From Celoporthe dispersa (Eukaryota > Ascomycota > Sordariomycetes > Diaporthales > Cryphonectriaceae), in assembly GCA_016584495.1 (NCBI GenBank), contig WAID01000003.1:4092001-4156000 (forward strand): DNA of 64,000 nucleotides, given 5' to 3'. Below are positions 10,749 through 22,109 of this stretch, piece by piece. The position numbers and the translations under genes are program-made. A model generated the notes under the pieces. It was not told the origin of the DNA. It made no database searches and worked only from the letters and a program-made list of their open reading frames with translations. Every line of letters begins with the position of its first letter. The stretch's first letter is position 1.

Positions 10749-11591
10749 AGCTGAGTGGTTGTTGTAGCCAGGTATAAAAGTACTAACTATATACATTACT
10801 GTTTGCTGGGGGCGGATCTGTTTCCTCCTTTGGGCCTCGCTAGGTCAAGGCTTCGCGGGTCTTCCCATGGGTAGGCCCACCACGGTGACCGGGACGAGCA
10901 GTGCGGGCGGTGAAGGGGTTGGTCTAGAGTGTTAGGGGTCTGGGTTTTTCCCGCTAGGCCCTGAAGAAGGGGGGGAAAAAAGAAAAAAAAAAGAAAAAAT
11001 ATAGAGCGAGGAGTGTTAGAACTTGACTTGCCCGGGTGGGTGACTTTCTTTCTGAACGATGATAGATAGTATGCATGTACTGCACTCATGATCTGTACTA
11101 AAAATTGGACGAAGGCGCAGTGTATTGGCTTCACTTGATGTCTGTTGAAAGGTTGTTGACTGTCATTTTGGGGGATGCAAACGCAACCCCTCCCCCTCCC
11201 CCCTCCAATCTACAATGAACAAGAAAAAGACAAGTCAATATCCTAAACAGAAAACGACAATTCCAGCACTTCTACATAAGTATCCAAACTTGACTTTTGA
11301 CACCATAAGATTGCGTGGCTGGTACATGGGATTGCAGTGTCCTCGCCAACCTCAGCAAACCAACTCGTTCCGCCTTGCAAGGACTTTGATATCTGCTTAG
11401 ATATCGTAAAAATAATAATAATAAAAATCCTAGTAGTGATTAAGTCTAACAATCTCAATGCATGTTTGTGTGCATGCTAGTATTCATTGTCATCATGTGC
11501 CACAGCAGAGGCTCGCCCACACTATCATCACTGCCACCCCCAATGTCTTCCTTCATGGACCAGTAACTTGGCCTCAAAAACAACCAACCAA
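10749..11591. other. Spacer between the two tRNA genes
   Basis: No protein-like frame. It contains an A-rich/G-rich tract at about 10970-11010. The left part could hold the upstream region of the tRNA-Ala. I see no repeat arms or mobile-element motifs. Confidence 0.4.
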
Positions 11592-11673
11592 GGCGCGGTG
11601 GCGGAGTGGTCTAACGCGATAGACTAGAAATCTATTCTCTTCGGAGGCGTCTGTTCGAATCAGGCCCGCGTCG
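11592..11673 (+). tRNA. tRNA-Ser (AGA)
   Basis: The acceptor arms GGCGCGG and CCGCGTC pair over seven bases, with one G-U, and are followed by discriminator G, the serine type. The D-arm GGCGGAGTGGTCTAACGC matches the internal A box. The anticodon stem ATAGA/TCTAT flanks the loop CTAGAAA, giving anticodon AGA (codon UCU). A long variable arm (TCTCTTCGGAG region), typical of serine tRNAs, precedes a T-arm with loop TTCGAAT. There is no intron. A T-run at about 11820 is too distant to be an obvious pol III stop. Confidence 0.93.
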
Positions 11674-12450
11674 AACGATGAGGAATCATCATTTTTGAAG
11701 ATTTTTCCTTCCATTCTTAGGTTCGTGGGGCCCGGAGTGGGACCCTCGGAGGGCCGTGGAGCGCCGGGCCCAGTGGAGCGATTCGGCGAACCCCGTGGCA
11801 GGGAAGTTTTTGTGGGGTTCTTTTTTGCTTCTGTCGAGTCCTGCTCAGTATTGATGTGTCTTTGGTAGAATGAACGTACACACAATTTCTAAGGCTGAGT
11901 CAAGTTGACATCTATGCCTTGGAGAACCAATAAGTTCACTGACGCTTCATATAGGGAGATTGTAAGTGCCTATTTGAGTGAGCACTTCCAAGATACACAC
12001 ACAAAAAAAAAAAAAAAAAGCTACAGCCTGCTGGTGATGTTACATCTCAGCTGATTACTATAGGGACAGACCTGTGGTCAGTAATCATGGGCCACAGCAA
12101 AGAAATCTGTTCTTGTTCAATATATAGCTGTACATAAAGATATTTGGTCACCCAATTTCAGTCCTCACGAACTCACATCAAAGTTACAGCAGGCAGAAAA
12201 GAGGCTTATATCACCCTGTTAAAGTAGGGAGATACTAGGAAGAGAGAGCGTATATGAAGTGCAGTGTGTAGCCAAGCAGTAAAGGCTACTTAGTAGCTAT
12301 TTGAATGTGAAGAGCTAGGTTGTAATAGATCTTAGGAGGCAAGTTTCGAGCAAAGCATTGCGTCTGGGCTGGCCATCTCAACCACCCTTGCAATATTGAA
12401 GGCACTAATCAAGAGGTACATCAATATCTATGGAGCTTGGTCTCAATGAG

Positions 12451-12529
12451 TATGAGGTATTATGCTCTTTGTGGCCCTTGGATGGGAGCAACGATAGGAT
12501 AAGAGCCCCAAAGAGCACAATACCTCATA
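12451..12529. repeat. 24-bp inverted repeat with 31-bp spacer
   Basis: Arms 12451-12474 and 12506-12529 are reverse complements with only two mismatches in 24 bases. A cruciform or RNA hairpin of that quality is unlikely by chance. It may be the terminal repeats of a tiny non-autonomous element or a folded transcript; no target-site duplication is evident. Confidence 0.7.
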
Positions 12530-12835
12530 CCCACGCAACACTGGGACACATCTCCCCAAGGAGGACCAGTCGGGACCCTCTCATTCTAACTATCACCAAG
12601 CAACCAGCTAAAAGACCTTCAAGCAGGATCGCAATGAACCACAAGGCCGAGATGAAAGCCAATTTGCCACAGAGGAGACGGTCAAAAGGGAAGGTTCACC
12701 AGAAATACACACAAAGAAGGGAACCTCGCCATGATCGGCATAGACTTGAGAGCAATCTCGACAGGCTCTGAAGGTCTGCCCAACTTACAAAATCTAGGAA
12801 ATTATGATCTGGATTCTACCATCACCCATCGAAGC

Positions 12836-12861
12836 GACAGCGAGACATATGTCTCGCTATC
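12836..12861. repeat. 26-bp near-perfect palindrome
   Basis: The core 12839-12858 is a perfect 20-bp palindrome centred on ACATATGT. Three more bases on each side extend it with one mismatch. There is no spacer, so it resembles a binding site for a symmetric dimer or the fused ends of a deleted element more than a terminator. Confidence 0.7.
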
Positions 12862-14075
12862 GTATGAGGATTGGATCTCGCAAGTAGGTTTTGAGGCCTG
12901 AAAGCTTCTCTCCCCCGTGGTGATCATCTTCCCTCTCCGCCCTCCTTTGACGCCTGAAAGTTTCACACCCCGGGTTATCTCTACCCTCCGCCCTGGAAGT
13001 ATGATCAAGCTTCACTTTCCGCGTCTTTTGAGTCTCTAGGGGTCCTCCTTGATAAGAAACGGCCTAGCCCTCCACCGCCAAGCCTATTGTTTATCTACTC
13101 ACGTGGTTCTAGGTGGCATCGCAAAAAGACGTATTTCCTTTTATGCTCTGCCAGAACGGGCCAGTTAGTGATGCCTGAAGGGGGTTCCCTTCCAGAAGAT
13201 TTCCTTTCACAAGGTTTTCGCTTAAGCGATGTCACTCTGGCTTGGAGGGGGAAAAAAAAAAAGAGGAAACACTCCACCCTCTGCGCTACCGTGGATGGGG
13301 CTGCTACTTTGTGTAGGGCTGGAAAGGGAGGGGAGGAGAGGAGGTGCGAATGTTATTAATCAAACCTTATTCTTTGTACTACTTCTACAATGATGATAAT
13401 GGTTGGTTTTAAGTAAAGGTCACCTCACCGCCTCGGATGCTCTCGAGGGACTGCGCACAGTCTGGCCTTTGGCAAGGTTTTGGCTTTGCCATGTCTGGTA
13501 GTATTATACCGGTTCGGGTATATCTTGGCGCACGGGTGACCGTGACATGTATATAAATACATAATTGGACCCTGAGATACGAGTCGTACACGTTGATCTA
13601 CAAACGTTGCGGATCGCCGCAGATTGATTCAATGCACTGTGGACTGGGGAGTCACTCCATCTATCTCCGAAGGTGGCTTCATACCCACTGATCGGACGCT
13701 TTACGATACCTAAACGATGTTGGTCTTGATTCCATACACCTGAGGTTGATTGGACTGGAAGGGCGTCATAGCCAGACGAAAGGGAACAGGAGATAGGTGT
13801 TAGTGCGGTATCCTTAGATATTTTCTGATATTTGCATCTGGTGCGCTCGGAATCTACCTTGTCATGCCCCATTTCCAAGCCCGCCGAAACCTCGCTGTAG
13901 CCGAAATCGCCTTGCCTCTCCTCCGCCCGCGCCAAGGACTCACATACAAACACATATAGTAATAGAAGCCACTTTCCTGTTGATCATACATCGTCTAAAC
14001 AGAAAGGGAAAAAAGGAAAAAGGAAAAGACAAGGGTATATATGAAAAACAGAGATGGTTTGGTTGTACATGATGA

Positions 14076-14079
<4 letters not shown>

Positions 14080-14106
<27 letters not shown>
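14080..14106. repeat. TG dinucleotide microsatellite
   Basis: About 13 uninterrupted TG units just 3' of the CBM48-like gene. Confidence 0.85.
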
Positions 14107-14107
<1 letters not shown>

Positions 14108-14311
14108 GAATACAGTAGTATTAAACAACATTTGAAAATCGCCCGCTCCGTGCTATGCCGTATAGTTTTGAGACCGGGAAAGGAAAAGGAAAAGGAAGAA
14201 AAAAACAAGTCGTAGTCGGTGGTGAAGACAGATGTCATGTGGAGAAATTTTGATGATACACATTGATATGATGGTGCGCGAGGCGTGTCGAGGCCCCTGA
14301 GACCCGACTGC

Positions 14312-15798
14312 TCAGAATGACAGGCCAGCCGACTTCAGTTCGCTGGCAAAGTCATCAATGACAGGCAGGGCCAGCAGGGGCGGGCTGCTGACGACAGACA
14401 CAGGTGCATCAGCAGCGTCGTCCTGAGCCTGCGAGGTCACCTTGGTCTTGCCGTCCATGGACGTTCGTGGGAGGCGGTAGCCTTCGAAGGCCGTGGCCGG
14501 AGGAGGCTGCTCCATAGACTCGCGGCCCGTGGGCTGCCTGGGCGGTGACAGGCACTCGGTGTCCATGTCATCTTCCTCGGCATCCGAGTAGTAGAACGAG
14601 GGGATCTCGTTGTCGGTGGTTGTGGGCGAGTCCAGGTCGGCGGCGTCATCTTCGGAGATGATGGACCCCTCGTCAGAGGAGAGTGAGAAGCGCGACGGGG
14701 GGATGTCAGCGTCCTCAGCCTGTTGTTGTGATGGCTTCTGGTAGAAGGTGGCAGACGGCATTGGGAACCGTGGTGAGGGGGGCTGGGCGGTCCTGTGTGG
14801 CAACAGCCTTCAGCGTGACGGTTGATTCGTTCTCCGAGAGGCGGCGGAGTATGTTCGACGAGGGAGGCGGCGGCGGCGAGAGGATGGTCTTGGGTCCACA
14901 TTCGGAGATAGCTGATGCGACAACGAAGTCATCATCGTCCTCCTCTGCGATGTCATCCGGGATAGACAGACCGAGCGGTTCTGGCGATTCGACTTCCGAG
15001 GACACAGGGGCCTCGTCCATCAGGAACCTCCTCAGCGACTCTGGTGACATGGATCGTGTGCCTGTCGACCCTGGCGCGGCAGCACGTCGCTGCTCCTCGG
15101 ACGACGATGGTCTCGACGCTGGAGCCTCCTCGGTGCTGAGCTGAGACGACGACGAGGCGTGCTTGCGGTTGAAGAGCTTCTTGGGCGACCACCAGCTCGG
15201 CGTAGGTGTCGACGGCAGCGACCGGTCTGATCGCTTGTGCTTCAGGTCCTGTGCATTGGCGGTTGGGAGCCGGTGTCTCGGGCCCAGAAAGTCAGGGATG
15301 GCCGGCAGGACAGGTGCTGGCCTCGGGGTGAGGAACTTGTCGCCCGGGTTCATGGTCATGAAGTCGTCATCGTTCATTGAGCTGAGCGATGCTCTTCGTT
15401 TCCTGTTGGACCTCTCGGTCGGGACCACCATGACGTTGACGGTCTGACCTGGCATGTATGGGCAGGTAGAGGTCGAGGGCCGAGTCGGGTCGTGAGTCTC
15501 ACGGGAGCCGTCCAGCTCATACTTTAATAGCAAATGTCAGTTTCGCCCAGTACAGGCAGGACAGGCAGGAATATGACAAGCGAGGCCCACACCAACCACC
15601 GACGTACATAAAAATAATAGGGCTGGCCCATTTTCAGGCCGCCATTCCTTCTAGAAGGAGCTGGTCGGTCCCCGTCGCAGACAATATCCTGGAAGGTATG
15701 ACAGCCTCGCCACTGTCCTCCGTCCCGTCGCGAATCTCGTTCCATGGTGTATTGTCTTGAGAAGTTGTCCCAGGAGCCAACAAGGGAGACTGTCTGTA
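14312..15798 (-). CDS. AMPK-beta/CBM48-like glycogen-binding domain protein; one frameshift, 5' end incomplete
   Basis: Two exons are clear: 15798-15608 and 15521-14312, joined in phase 0 across an 86-bp intron. The first encodes an E-set/CBM48 module (VSLVGSWDNF, then QWRGCHTFQDIVCDGD, then GGLKMGQPYYFY) continuing into exon 2 with YELDGS and CPYMPGQTVNVMVVP. This fold binds glycogen-like glucans or serves as an adaptor in AMPK beta subunits. The remaining ~350 residues are Ser/Pro/Asp-rich and disordered, with an acidic stretch AEEDDDDF. At 14777-14782 (six G on the plus strand) the frame breaks; with one base fewer the protein runs on to the stop at 14312. The start is not fixed: a possible first exon MDPTTTLFTFML begins at 16765, but a connecting exon is needed and I could not place it. 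Confidence 0.75.
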
Positions 15799-18700
15799 CT
15801 GATGGGTGCGTTTCTCTGTTTGGTGGGGGAGGTTTGAGAACCGAGTCAGCTCGCATTCCGGACAATGCCTTTGTGTTATATACAATAAAGAAAGAAAAAA
15901 AAAGGTCAGATAAGAGAGAGCCAAGGCTTCCACACATGTATGCTTTTTTGTTTTTTTTTTCCCTTTCCTTTGCAACAAGAAATAATGTGGAGACCTGGGG
16001 TGTCAGCTGGACAGCACACTGTTCAGCCCACCGGCCTGGCCGGGTTCTGCTTTGCTATCAATCTCCCGGACGACGATGACGCCCAATACTTGGGAACCAG
16101 ATACGGGAAGAGATGCGTGTAGGTGTAGGGCTGCCATGTGGCGGGCAAGGAACACAGCAGGGTCAGCAGGTCATCGCCCAACAAGCATGTTCAGGCTGAC
16201 GCCACTGCCAGGTACCCGCCCCAGGCTATGCGCACAGCTGACCACGAGCTGCAAGGTACGGATCCTACTGCAACTCCGTCATCCGGTACGGTACGCACGG
16301 AGATTTGATGCAGCCGGGCAGTGCCTCGCCAAAGGGGAAACTTTGTCGAAATGCAGGTAAGGGTGGAAATCCTCCACAAGATTGAGAAACACTCACGACG
16401 AGCCAAGGCGTCGGAACCGAAGCCTGGCAGGCATGGGTTCGCGCGGTTGATCAAAGAGTAAACAGACCAAGGTCTCGAATAAAAAAATAAAAAAAAAGGT
16501 ATTTGCCTTTTTGAGGAGATTAAGGCGAGGTGGCGCACGGGTGATGGTGGGTGGGTAATGAGGCGGAACAGCAGAAGCAAACTCTCTCGTCTCTCACAGG
16601 CGGGATACCGAGACAGGTAATTTTGTTTTTGATAAGGTGAAAAAGAAAAAAAAAGCAAAAATGAAGAAAGATCTCCGCCTCGGGAAGTATCATCCAAAAG
16701 ATAAAGTAAAAAAAAACACAAAATACTCACAGCATGAACGTAAAAAGAGTTGTCGTTGGGTCCATGGCAGTGAGTCGGGGAGGTCAACTCCTCGTATAGT
16801 TCAGTCAGGAGAAGAATCAAGAAGGACCTCGTGTAAATCGTGTCGGTGAGCGGAGCCTCCGTGCTTTTTCATGCGCAGCCCCTTGGGACCTCCAGCTAAG
16901 CGCCAGGCGCCAGAGCCTGCTGTGAACTGAACCTCGCCTGCAGCGAATTCAATCCGAAATAGACGCAACAATTCGGGTTGGAGGGTATCGTCGTGATCCT
17001 GTGTTGGTGATGAGCCAGATCACCGGCCGGAGCGGCCAATGGGGAGCGTCGTCTCGCTCTCGTCGAAGCGCCCTGCTTCCAGATGCAGGCAAGGTGTCGA
17101 ACACGGCGCTTGCCGACACACAAAAGCACGACAAGGTTTGTTGGCACGCTGTCTCGCGGTCAGCAGCACTGGGCGACACACCACACCAGGGATAATCTGG
17201 CTGAAACGAGCGACGCCTTGCAGCGTGGGATCCGGCAGTGTGGGATGGGTGGTGGTACGCTGTACGCAGTACGCAGTAAGCACCCAGCGGTACCGTCGCC
17301 AGGCGGAAAAGCTCGGTTGAGGGCTGCAATGCAACCCTGGGCCCTTGTAACCAGAAAAAGAAGGAGAGAAGGAGTGCAGATCTGGAAGAGCCGGAAGATG
17401 TATTCTACCCTGGTAAGGCGTGGCCCGAGACCGTAAAGACGACCAGTCGCGGCGCGGCTCGTTGGATGCTTCAGGGCGAGCGCGCGGTGAGGCCAGCTCC
17501 TGTCGAGAGCGATTCCAGATTGGGCGGAGCGGACAGCCAAGAGGTTGGAGGTCCAGGCTGTCGAACGACAAAAGGTTTGGGGCCAGGGATCCAGACCGCT
17601 GTGTGCAGAAAAGTCAAGCTGTCTTTGGGCGTCCCAGCGACAATTACTTTTTCCAGCTGGGTGAGGCGGCGCGCCGGTGCTTGGGGGCCACGATTTTCGA
17701 TCCGCGAGGTTTAGGTTTTCTTCTTGTCTGGTCTCGCCTGCGATGTTAATTGCAGGCTCACAGGGGATGATGATTAAGGTGGAGTCTGATTCAGATTTCA
17801 GTTGAGGTCTCCCATGCGAGAGGCCCTGAGGTTCAGATGCAGAAGCAAACTCGGACCGGGGTGTGCCTCAGGAAGGTGAAATATGTATACTCTGACGACA
17901 GCTTGTTCGCTCGCTCTTTGGGTGTGAGTTAGAGATGGAGGAGGCTGCAGAAGGGTCTCGGAGAAAAGGCGTGTGAGACTTGTCGAACAAGGCACCGCAC
18001 GAACAGACAAGGTGAGACGCCGGAGGCTCTTGATGCAGTTGTGGCCCTTCTGGTGTATTTACATTTTCAAACAGGTTTTCGCCTCTCCCTCTCCCTCTCC
18101 CTCTCCCTCTCTCTCTCTCTCGTATGTCTGTGTTAGTCTCTCCCGTCGGTCTCCCCCACCGAGAGGACAGAGGACGAGGGAGATCCCGGCAGTAGTTCGT
18201 ACTCTTTTGGGCATCGTGATGGCGACGGACACAAGCTGTGCTCGATCCGTATCAAGGCTGGAGAGCCTATTACATCTGTGGGATAGTGTTAGGGGGGAAA
18301 AGTAGAGCATCATCGTGACATCGTGGGGGTCGACCTGCCCCGTCATTTGCTGGGCAGGACAACTCGCGTGGACCAGGTGACATCGGGGCTGTCTTTCAAG
18401 GTTAGCGTCATCGATAAACACCTGCATGGTTTGCTCCGATGGTGGGCCTCGTTAATTTGGCCCTGCAAAGTTCAAGCGCCAAGCTTGTCTCAGGCCTTTC
18501 CAACTCGAAAGGGGCGCGCGCGGCTGGTCTGGTCTCCCAGGCGAACCCTCTCTCAGATCTCGCAAATTTCCCCTGGAGTTAAGGTTGGTTGGTAATCGCC
18601 CAGGCTGCCGGGCCACGCCCGAGCGTTCGGTATTGGCCATTCCGTCGATGGACACGCCCTGGCCCGTCAAACATTGATCGGCACCAATCTCATCAGAGCA

Positions 18701-20883
18701 GACTCCTTCACAGGTCACGGGCTACCAGCGAGAACCGCGATCTGCCTGTGGCTTGGTTGACGAGCCTCGCTTCTCCACTCTTTCGCATCGTACCGCATCG
18801 TGCCGGAGGATTAGATCGGACATCGCTTCAAGCGACCCTCACGGACCTGACATATCAGTCGCCATGGTACGACACTGCTGCGAGACCTCCGATGATGTTG
18901 GACAGCGTCTTCCCTCACGACGATGACGATGACGACGACCCAGCAGCAAGCAGAGTCCGCAGACACGCATAGCTCGTCCGTGTCCCTGTGATTAGTGGTG
19001 TCTATCCACATTGTAGTAAAAATGATGCTCAGATTAGTAGCATAGGATCAAAGCTCCAATCTGACAGGCTGTATTATTAGCTGCCCACCGCATGGGGACC
19101 GGATGACACTAGGCAACAGTCCCATCCACGTTGATGGATCTGGATGAGCTCAGAAAGCCCCCAGCCGACTTTATGCAGGCTTCACGATTATCCCAGGCAG
19201 CCCGTCGACCCGAGTCCGATGGGGCCCTTGGGTAGTCGTGAATCGAGTTGTCACACCGAAGACGGGGTCGAGACCTGCCGGGACTCAGAGTCAACCCAAG
19301 CCATCTTCGAGTCCTCGACCGCAGGATGGCGTCCCCTCCGGACATTAAAACAACAGCCAGTGAGCGCCTCAAAACACCCAACGCCGAAGGAGGAAGGCGG
19401 GGGGGGGGAGAAGCTCTCAGCCGAGACAAAACAAAATGTCGTGCGTAATCTCCTCTTGTGTCAGGCCGCACAAAAAAAAAAGACCGAGAGGTCTCGGCAG
19501 ATGACTTACAAAGGTATGAGTCGCGATTGTTCACCGTGTGAGCAAGCGACAAATGTTGGCGGACACACCAGGCTGGACGGGAACGCTAGTGTTTGGAATA
19601 TTGCTTATCTCTTTTTCTTCCTCTTTTGCTTCCCCTCCCTCCCAGCCAGCCCATTATTGCCTCTGGGACGGTCCTGACCCAGATTTCCTCCCCAGGCTTG
19701 GGACAAGAGCAGCTTCCGCCCAGCTGAGTCTGCACCGGGGCGCCTCAGCTCAACTCGGCGCGCGCGAGGGCGGCCGGCCCTGGTTCACAGCTGCAGACCG
19801 TCTCTCCACACTGCGGTTGCTGGGACGAGGAGGAGACATGCACGCGGCCTGGGACTGTTTGTTTTGACAGCGTCGCGTCTGTGGCTTCCTGATGGCGACT
19901 GGCTCGCTTGCCATTCTTGTCGGGTGGCTTGGGGAGTACGTAGCTGCTGAAGCAGGTCCTCCGTCCTGGCGAGGCTGGGTCGTCACGGAGCCTGCTCGCC
20001 AGGATTCTCAAAATTTCCATGTTCCCGTACGCGCAGTGTGAACGAGGAACGTCAGATCTGTTCATGGTGTGTCGTGGGCGTGATGACGGGAAGCAAGCTC
20101 AGGTGTTGTACCCTGCTCGGAGGTCACACGTCTGGGGAGGGTGCTGTCGACTCCCGCTGCATACGACGTACATGCCATCAGAGCCGGCAAGAAAACAAGC
20201 CGGTGACGCTCCTTCCAGTAATGACCCAAATACAATGACTTCACCTTCCACACAAGAGTGTTCTTCAGATGCAGGGGCCCCGGCTAATCGGCCTCCCCGT
20301 AAGGTAGAAATCCAAGGAGCAAGCTCCTGTATTACTATTAATACCTGCCGGTAACAGCAGTTGATTACTGAGCACCATATCCCAGCACAACCAGCCGTCG
20401 TACCCTCGATAGAGGGTGTGCATCAAATGAAGACGCAAGTAACCATGTACACTTTGATCGAGGTAAAAGAAAGGACAGATAAGGGAAACGGAAAAGGGGA
20501 AAATAAAAAAGAAGAAAAAAAGAAGGAAAAGGAAAGAAAAAGAAGGGGGGAGAAGGGGGGGGGAGAGGGTGGGAGATTTTATCTGTATCCGGACCAGTCT
20601 AGTCAAGTCTCCGGCTTGATCCTCTCATCTATCTTGAGAGCTGGTGAGGAAATAAAAACAAAACAAAAAAAACGCCTGCCATGCCGAAGGTTGTCGTGGA
20701 CTGCTATTTCAACGTGTCGTTTTCATCAATCCAAATCCACCAAGCGCAAACGGGAAAGCCTTCCCCCCGGTATGTACACAACCCAGCGAGGGGATGATGG
20801 AATCATTGGACCCCAACAGTGAAGAATCGGAAGGGCGGTGCACGGCATAGACTGCCGCATGGGAGAGGACCGGCAGCAGAGCC
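15799..20883. other. 5' side of the CBM48-like gene and a 4 kb gene-free interval
   Basis: 15.8-16.8 kb probably holds 5' exons and introns of the CBM48-like gene. From 17 to 20.9 kb the open frames on both strands overlap each other and read as Arg/Ser/Pro-rich shadows. A CT-hexamer array lies at 18083-18120 and purine-rich tracts at 20470-20570. No domain, tRNA or mobile element is visible. Confidence 0.4.
18083..18120. repeat. CTCCCT/CT simple repeat
   Basis: A short hexamer-like array (CTCCCT units) that degenerates into CT dinucleotides. Confidence 0.8.
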
Positions 20884-22109
20884 TTACTGCTGGGCCTTGG
20901 CACCTCGAGTCTTCCTCTCGTTCTTCAGCCTGGCGTTCTCCCTCGTCTTCTCGTACTTGAGGCTCGTGTCGCCCTGCCACATGGTGCCGAGCCACTTGTC
21001 CCAGATGGTGAAGAAGGGCTGGCTGAAGTTGGTCTTGATGCCCCAGCTCTGGTGGTGGATGTCGTGGTATGTGGCGTTGTTGCTGGTGATGTGCTGCAGC
21101 GGATCGAAGGGCAGGGCGTATCCGCAGTGGTCATCGACCGTCTTGATGGTGCTGAAGACGTAGAAGAAGATGGCCATGCGTGGTGACATCATGCTGACCT
21201 TGTAGCCGAGGCCGGCGCCTGCTGTGTCGAGCACGAAGCCTTCGACCGGGTGGTTGTAGAGGGCGCCGTAGGCGTAGGGTACGTACAGCCGGTGGTGGCG
21301 GGCGTGCCAGTGAGCTGCGCAGCAGAGAGAGGCTTAGCAAAGAGAGCACACCCATGGAAGGGAGGAAGGGGGTGGGTTTCGACGTACTGTACATCCACTT
21401 GTTGACGTGCATGGCGCGGTGCCAAAAGTACTGCCACGAGTCCATGAAGGCGATCGCAACCCATATCTGGAGGGCAGGAATGATACCCCAGTAGATGGCC
21501 TTGGCCAGCACCAGCTCCCCACGTCGCAAAGGCCGGCACGGAGGAGGCGGCGTCCAGGCCTGTCGTCAGGAACGGGTAGTGTCCACCAGCCAGCGCACCC
21601 GCGAGCAGCGGATGCGAGGCCGACATGTTCTTGGAGATGGCGGCGGCGTTCAGGCCGAGCAGGCCGAGCACCGTCGGCAGCGCCCCCTGCGCCAGCCTGA
21701 TGCGCGTGGCCCAGACGGCGACCTCGTACTCCTCCATACCCGTCATCTGCGCGGGCTCGGTCAGCGAGAGCACGGCGGCAGTGACCATCTGGATGATCTG
21801 CTCGATGACGACGTCCCGGGCGACCTGCCAGCGCGAGGCCAGGTTGCGCTGGGAGATCTCTTCTGGTGTGTGCAGGCGGTACTGTGGGAACAGGTCGTAG
21901 ACGTCGATGAGGTGGAAGATGCCCGATATTAACCAGTAGGCGACATGTGGGCCGATGACGGACAGCCAAAAATCGGAGATGATGCCGGGCAAGAGATCTG
22001 GCATGGGCTTGACGCTGTACGCCGGAAGGGGCGGAAGGTCGTTGACCGCGGTGCTGTTGGTCATGATGGCGGCTGTCGACATCGCGACGGTGGTCGGAGA
22101 GGCGACCAT
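20884..22109 (-). CDS. SUR2: Sphinganine C4-hydroxylase (sterol desaturase/fatty acid hydroxylase family); one frameshift
   Basis: Exons 22109-21388 and 21314-20884. The enzyme is an ER di-iron hydroxylase that converts sphinganine to phytosphingosine. All three histidine boxes are present: WHRAMH (HxxxH), HWHARHH (HxxHH, across the splice junction) and YHDIHHQ (HxxHH), with the family's RLYVPYAYGALYNHPVEGF and KTVDDHCGYALPFDP blocks between. Membrane segments include DFWLSVIGPHVAYWLISGIF and the stretch before WHRAMH. At 21528-21530 (AAA on the plus strand) the frame shifts; one base fewer joins DAASSVPA to LRRGELVLAKAIYWG and restores a protein of about 383 residues. The start is ambiguous: Met at 22109, 22082 or 22064 (MTNSTAVNDLPPLP) are all in frame, and the last is most like the family. 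Confidence 0.93.

Larger units (their letters stand above)
11674..14311. other. Gene-free, repeat-structured region
   Basis: No supported gene. A poly-A run (12002-12019), an inverted repeat (12451-12529), a palindrome (12836-12861), a poly-A run near 13251 and a TG microsatellite (14080-14106) occur. The longest minus-strand frame (13504-13953) has no ATG start and no recognisable domain. The 3' flank of the CBM48 gene lies at the right end. Confidence 0.45.

Noticed and set aside
13504..13953. 149-codon minus-strand frame
   Set aside because: It has no ATG at its start (GTG), no domain and no splice support.
17020..17571. 183-codon minus-strand frame
   Set aside because: Arg/Pro/Ser-rich composition, overlapped on both strands by other frames; typical GC-rich shadow.
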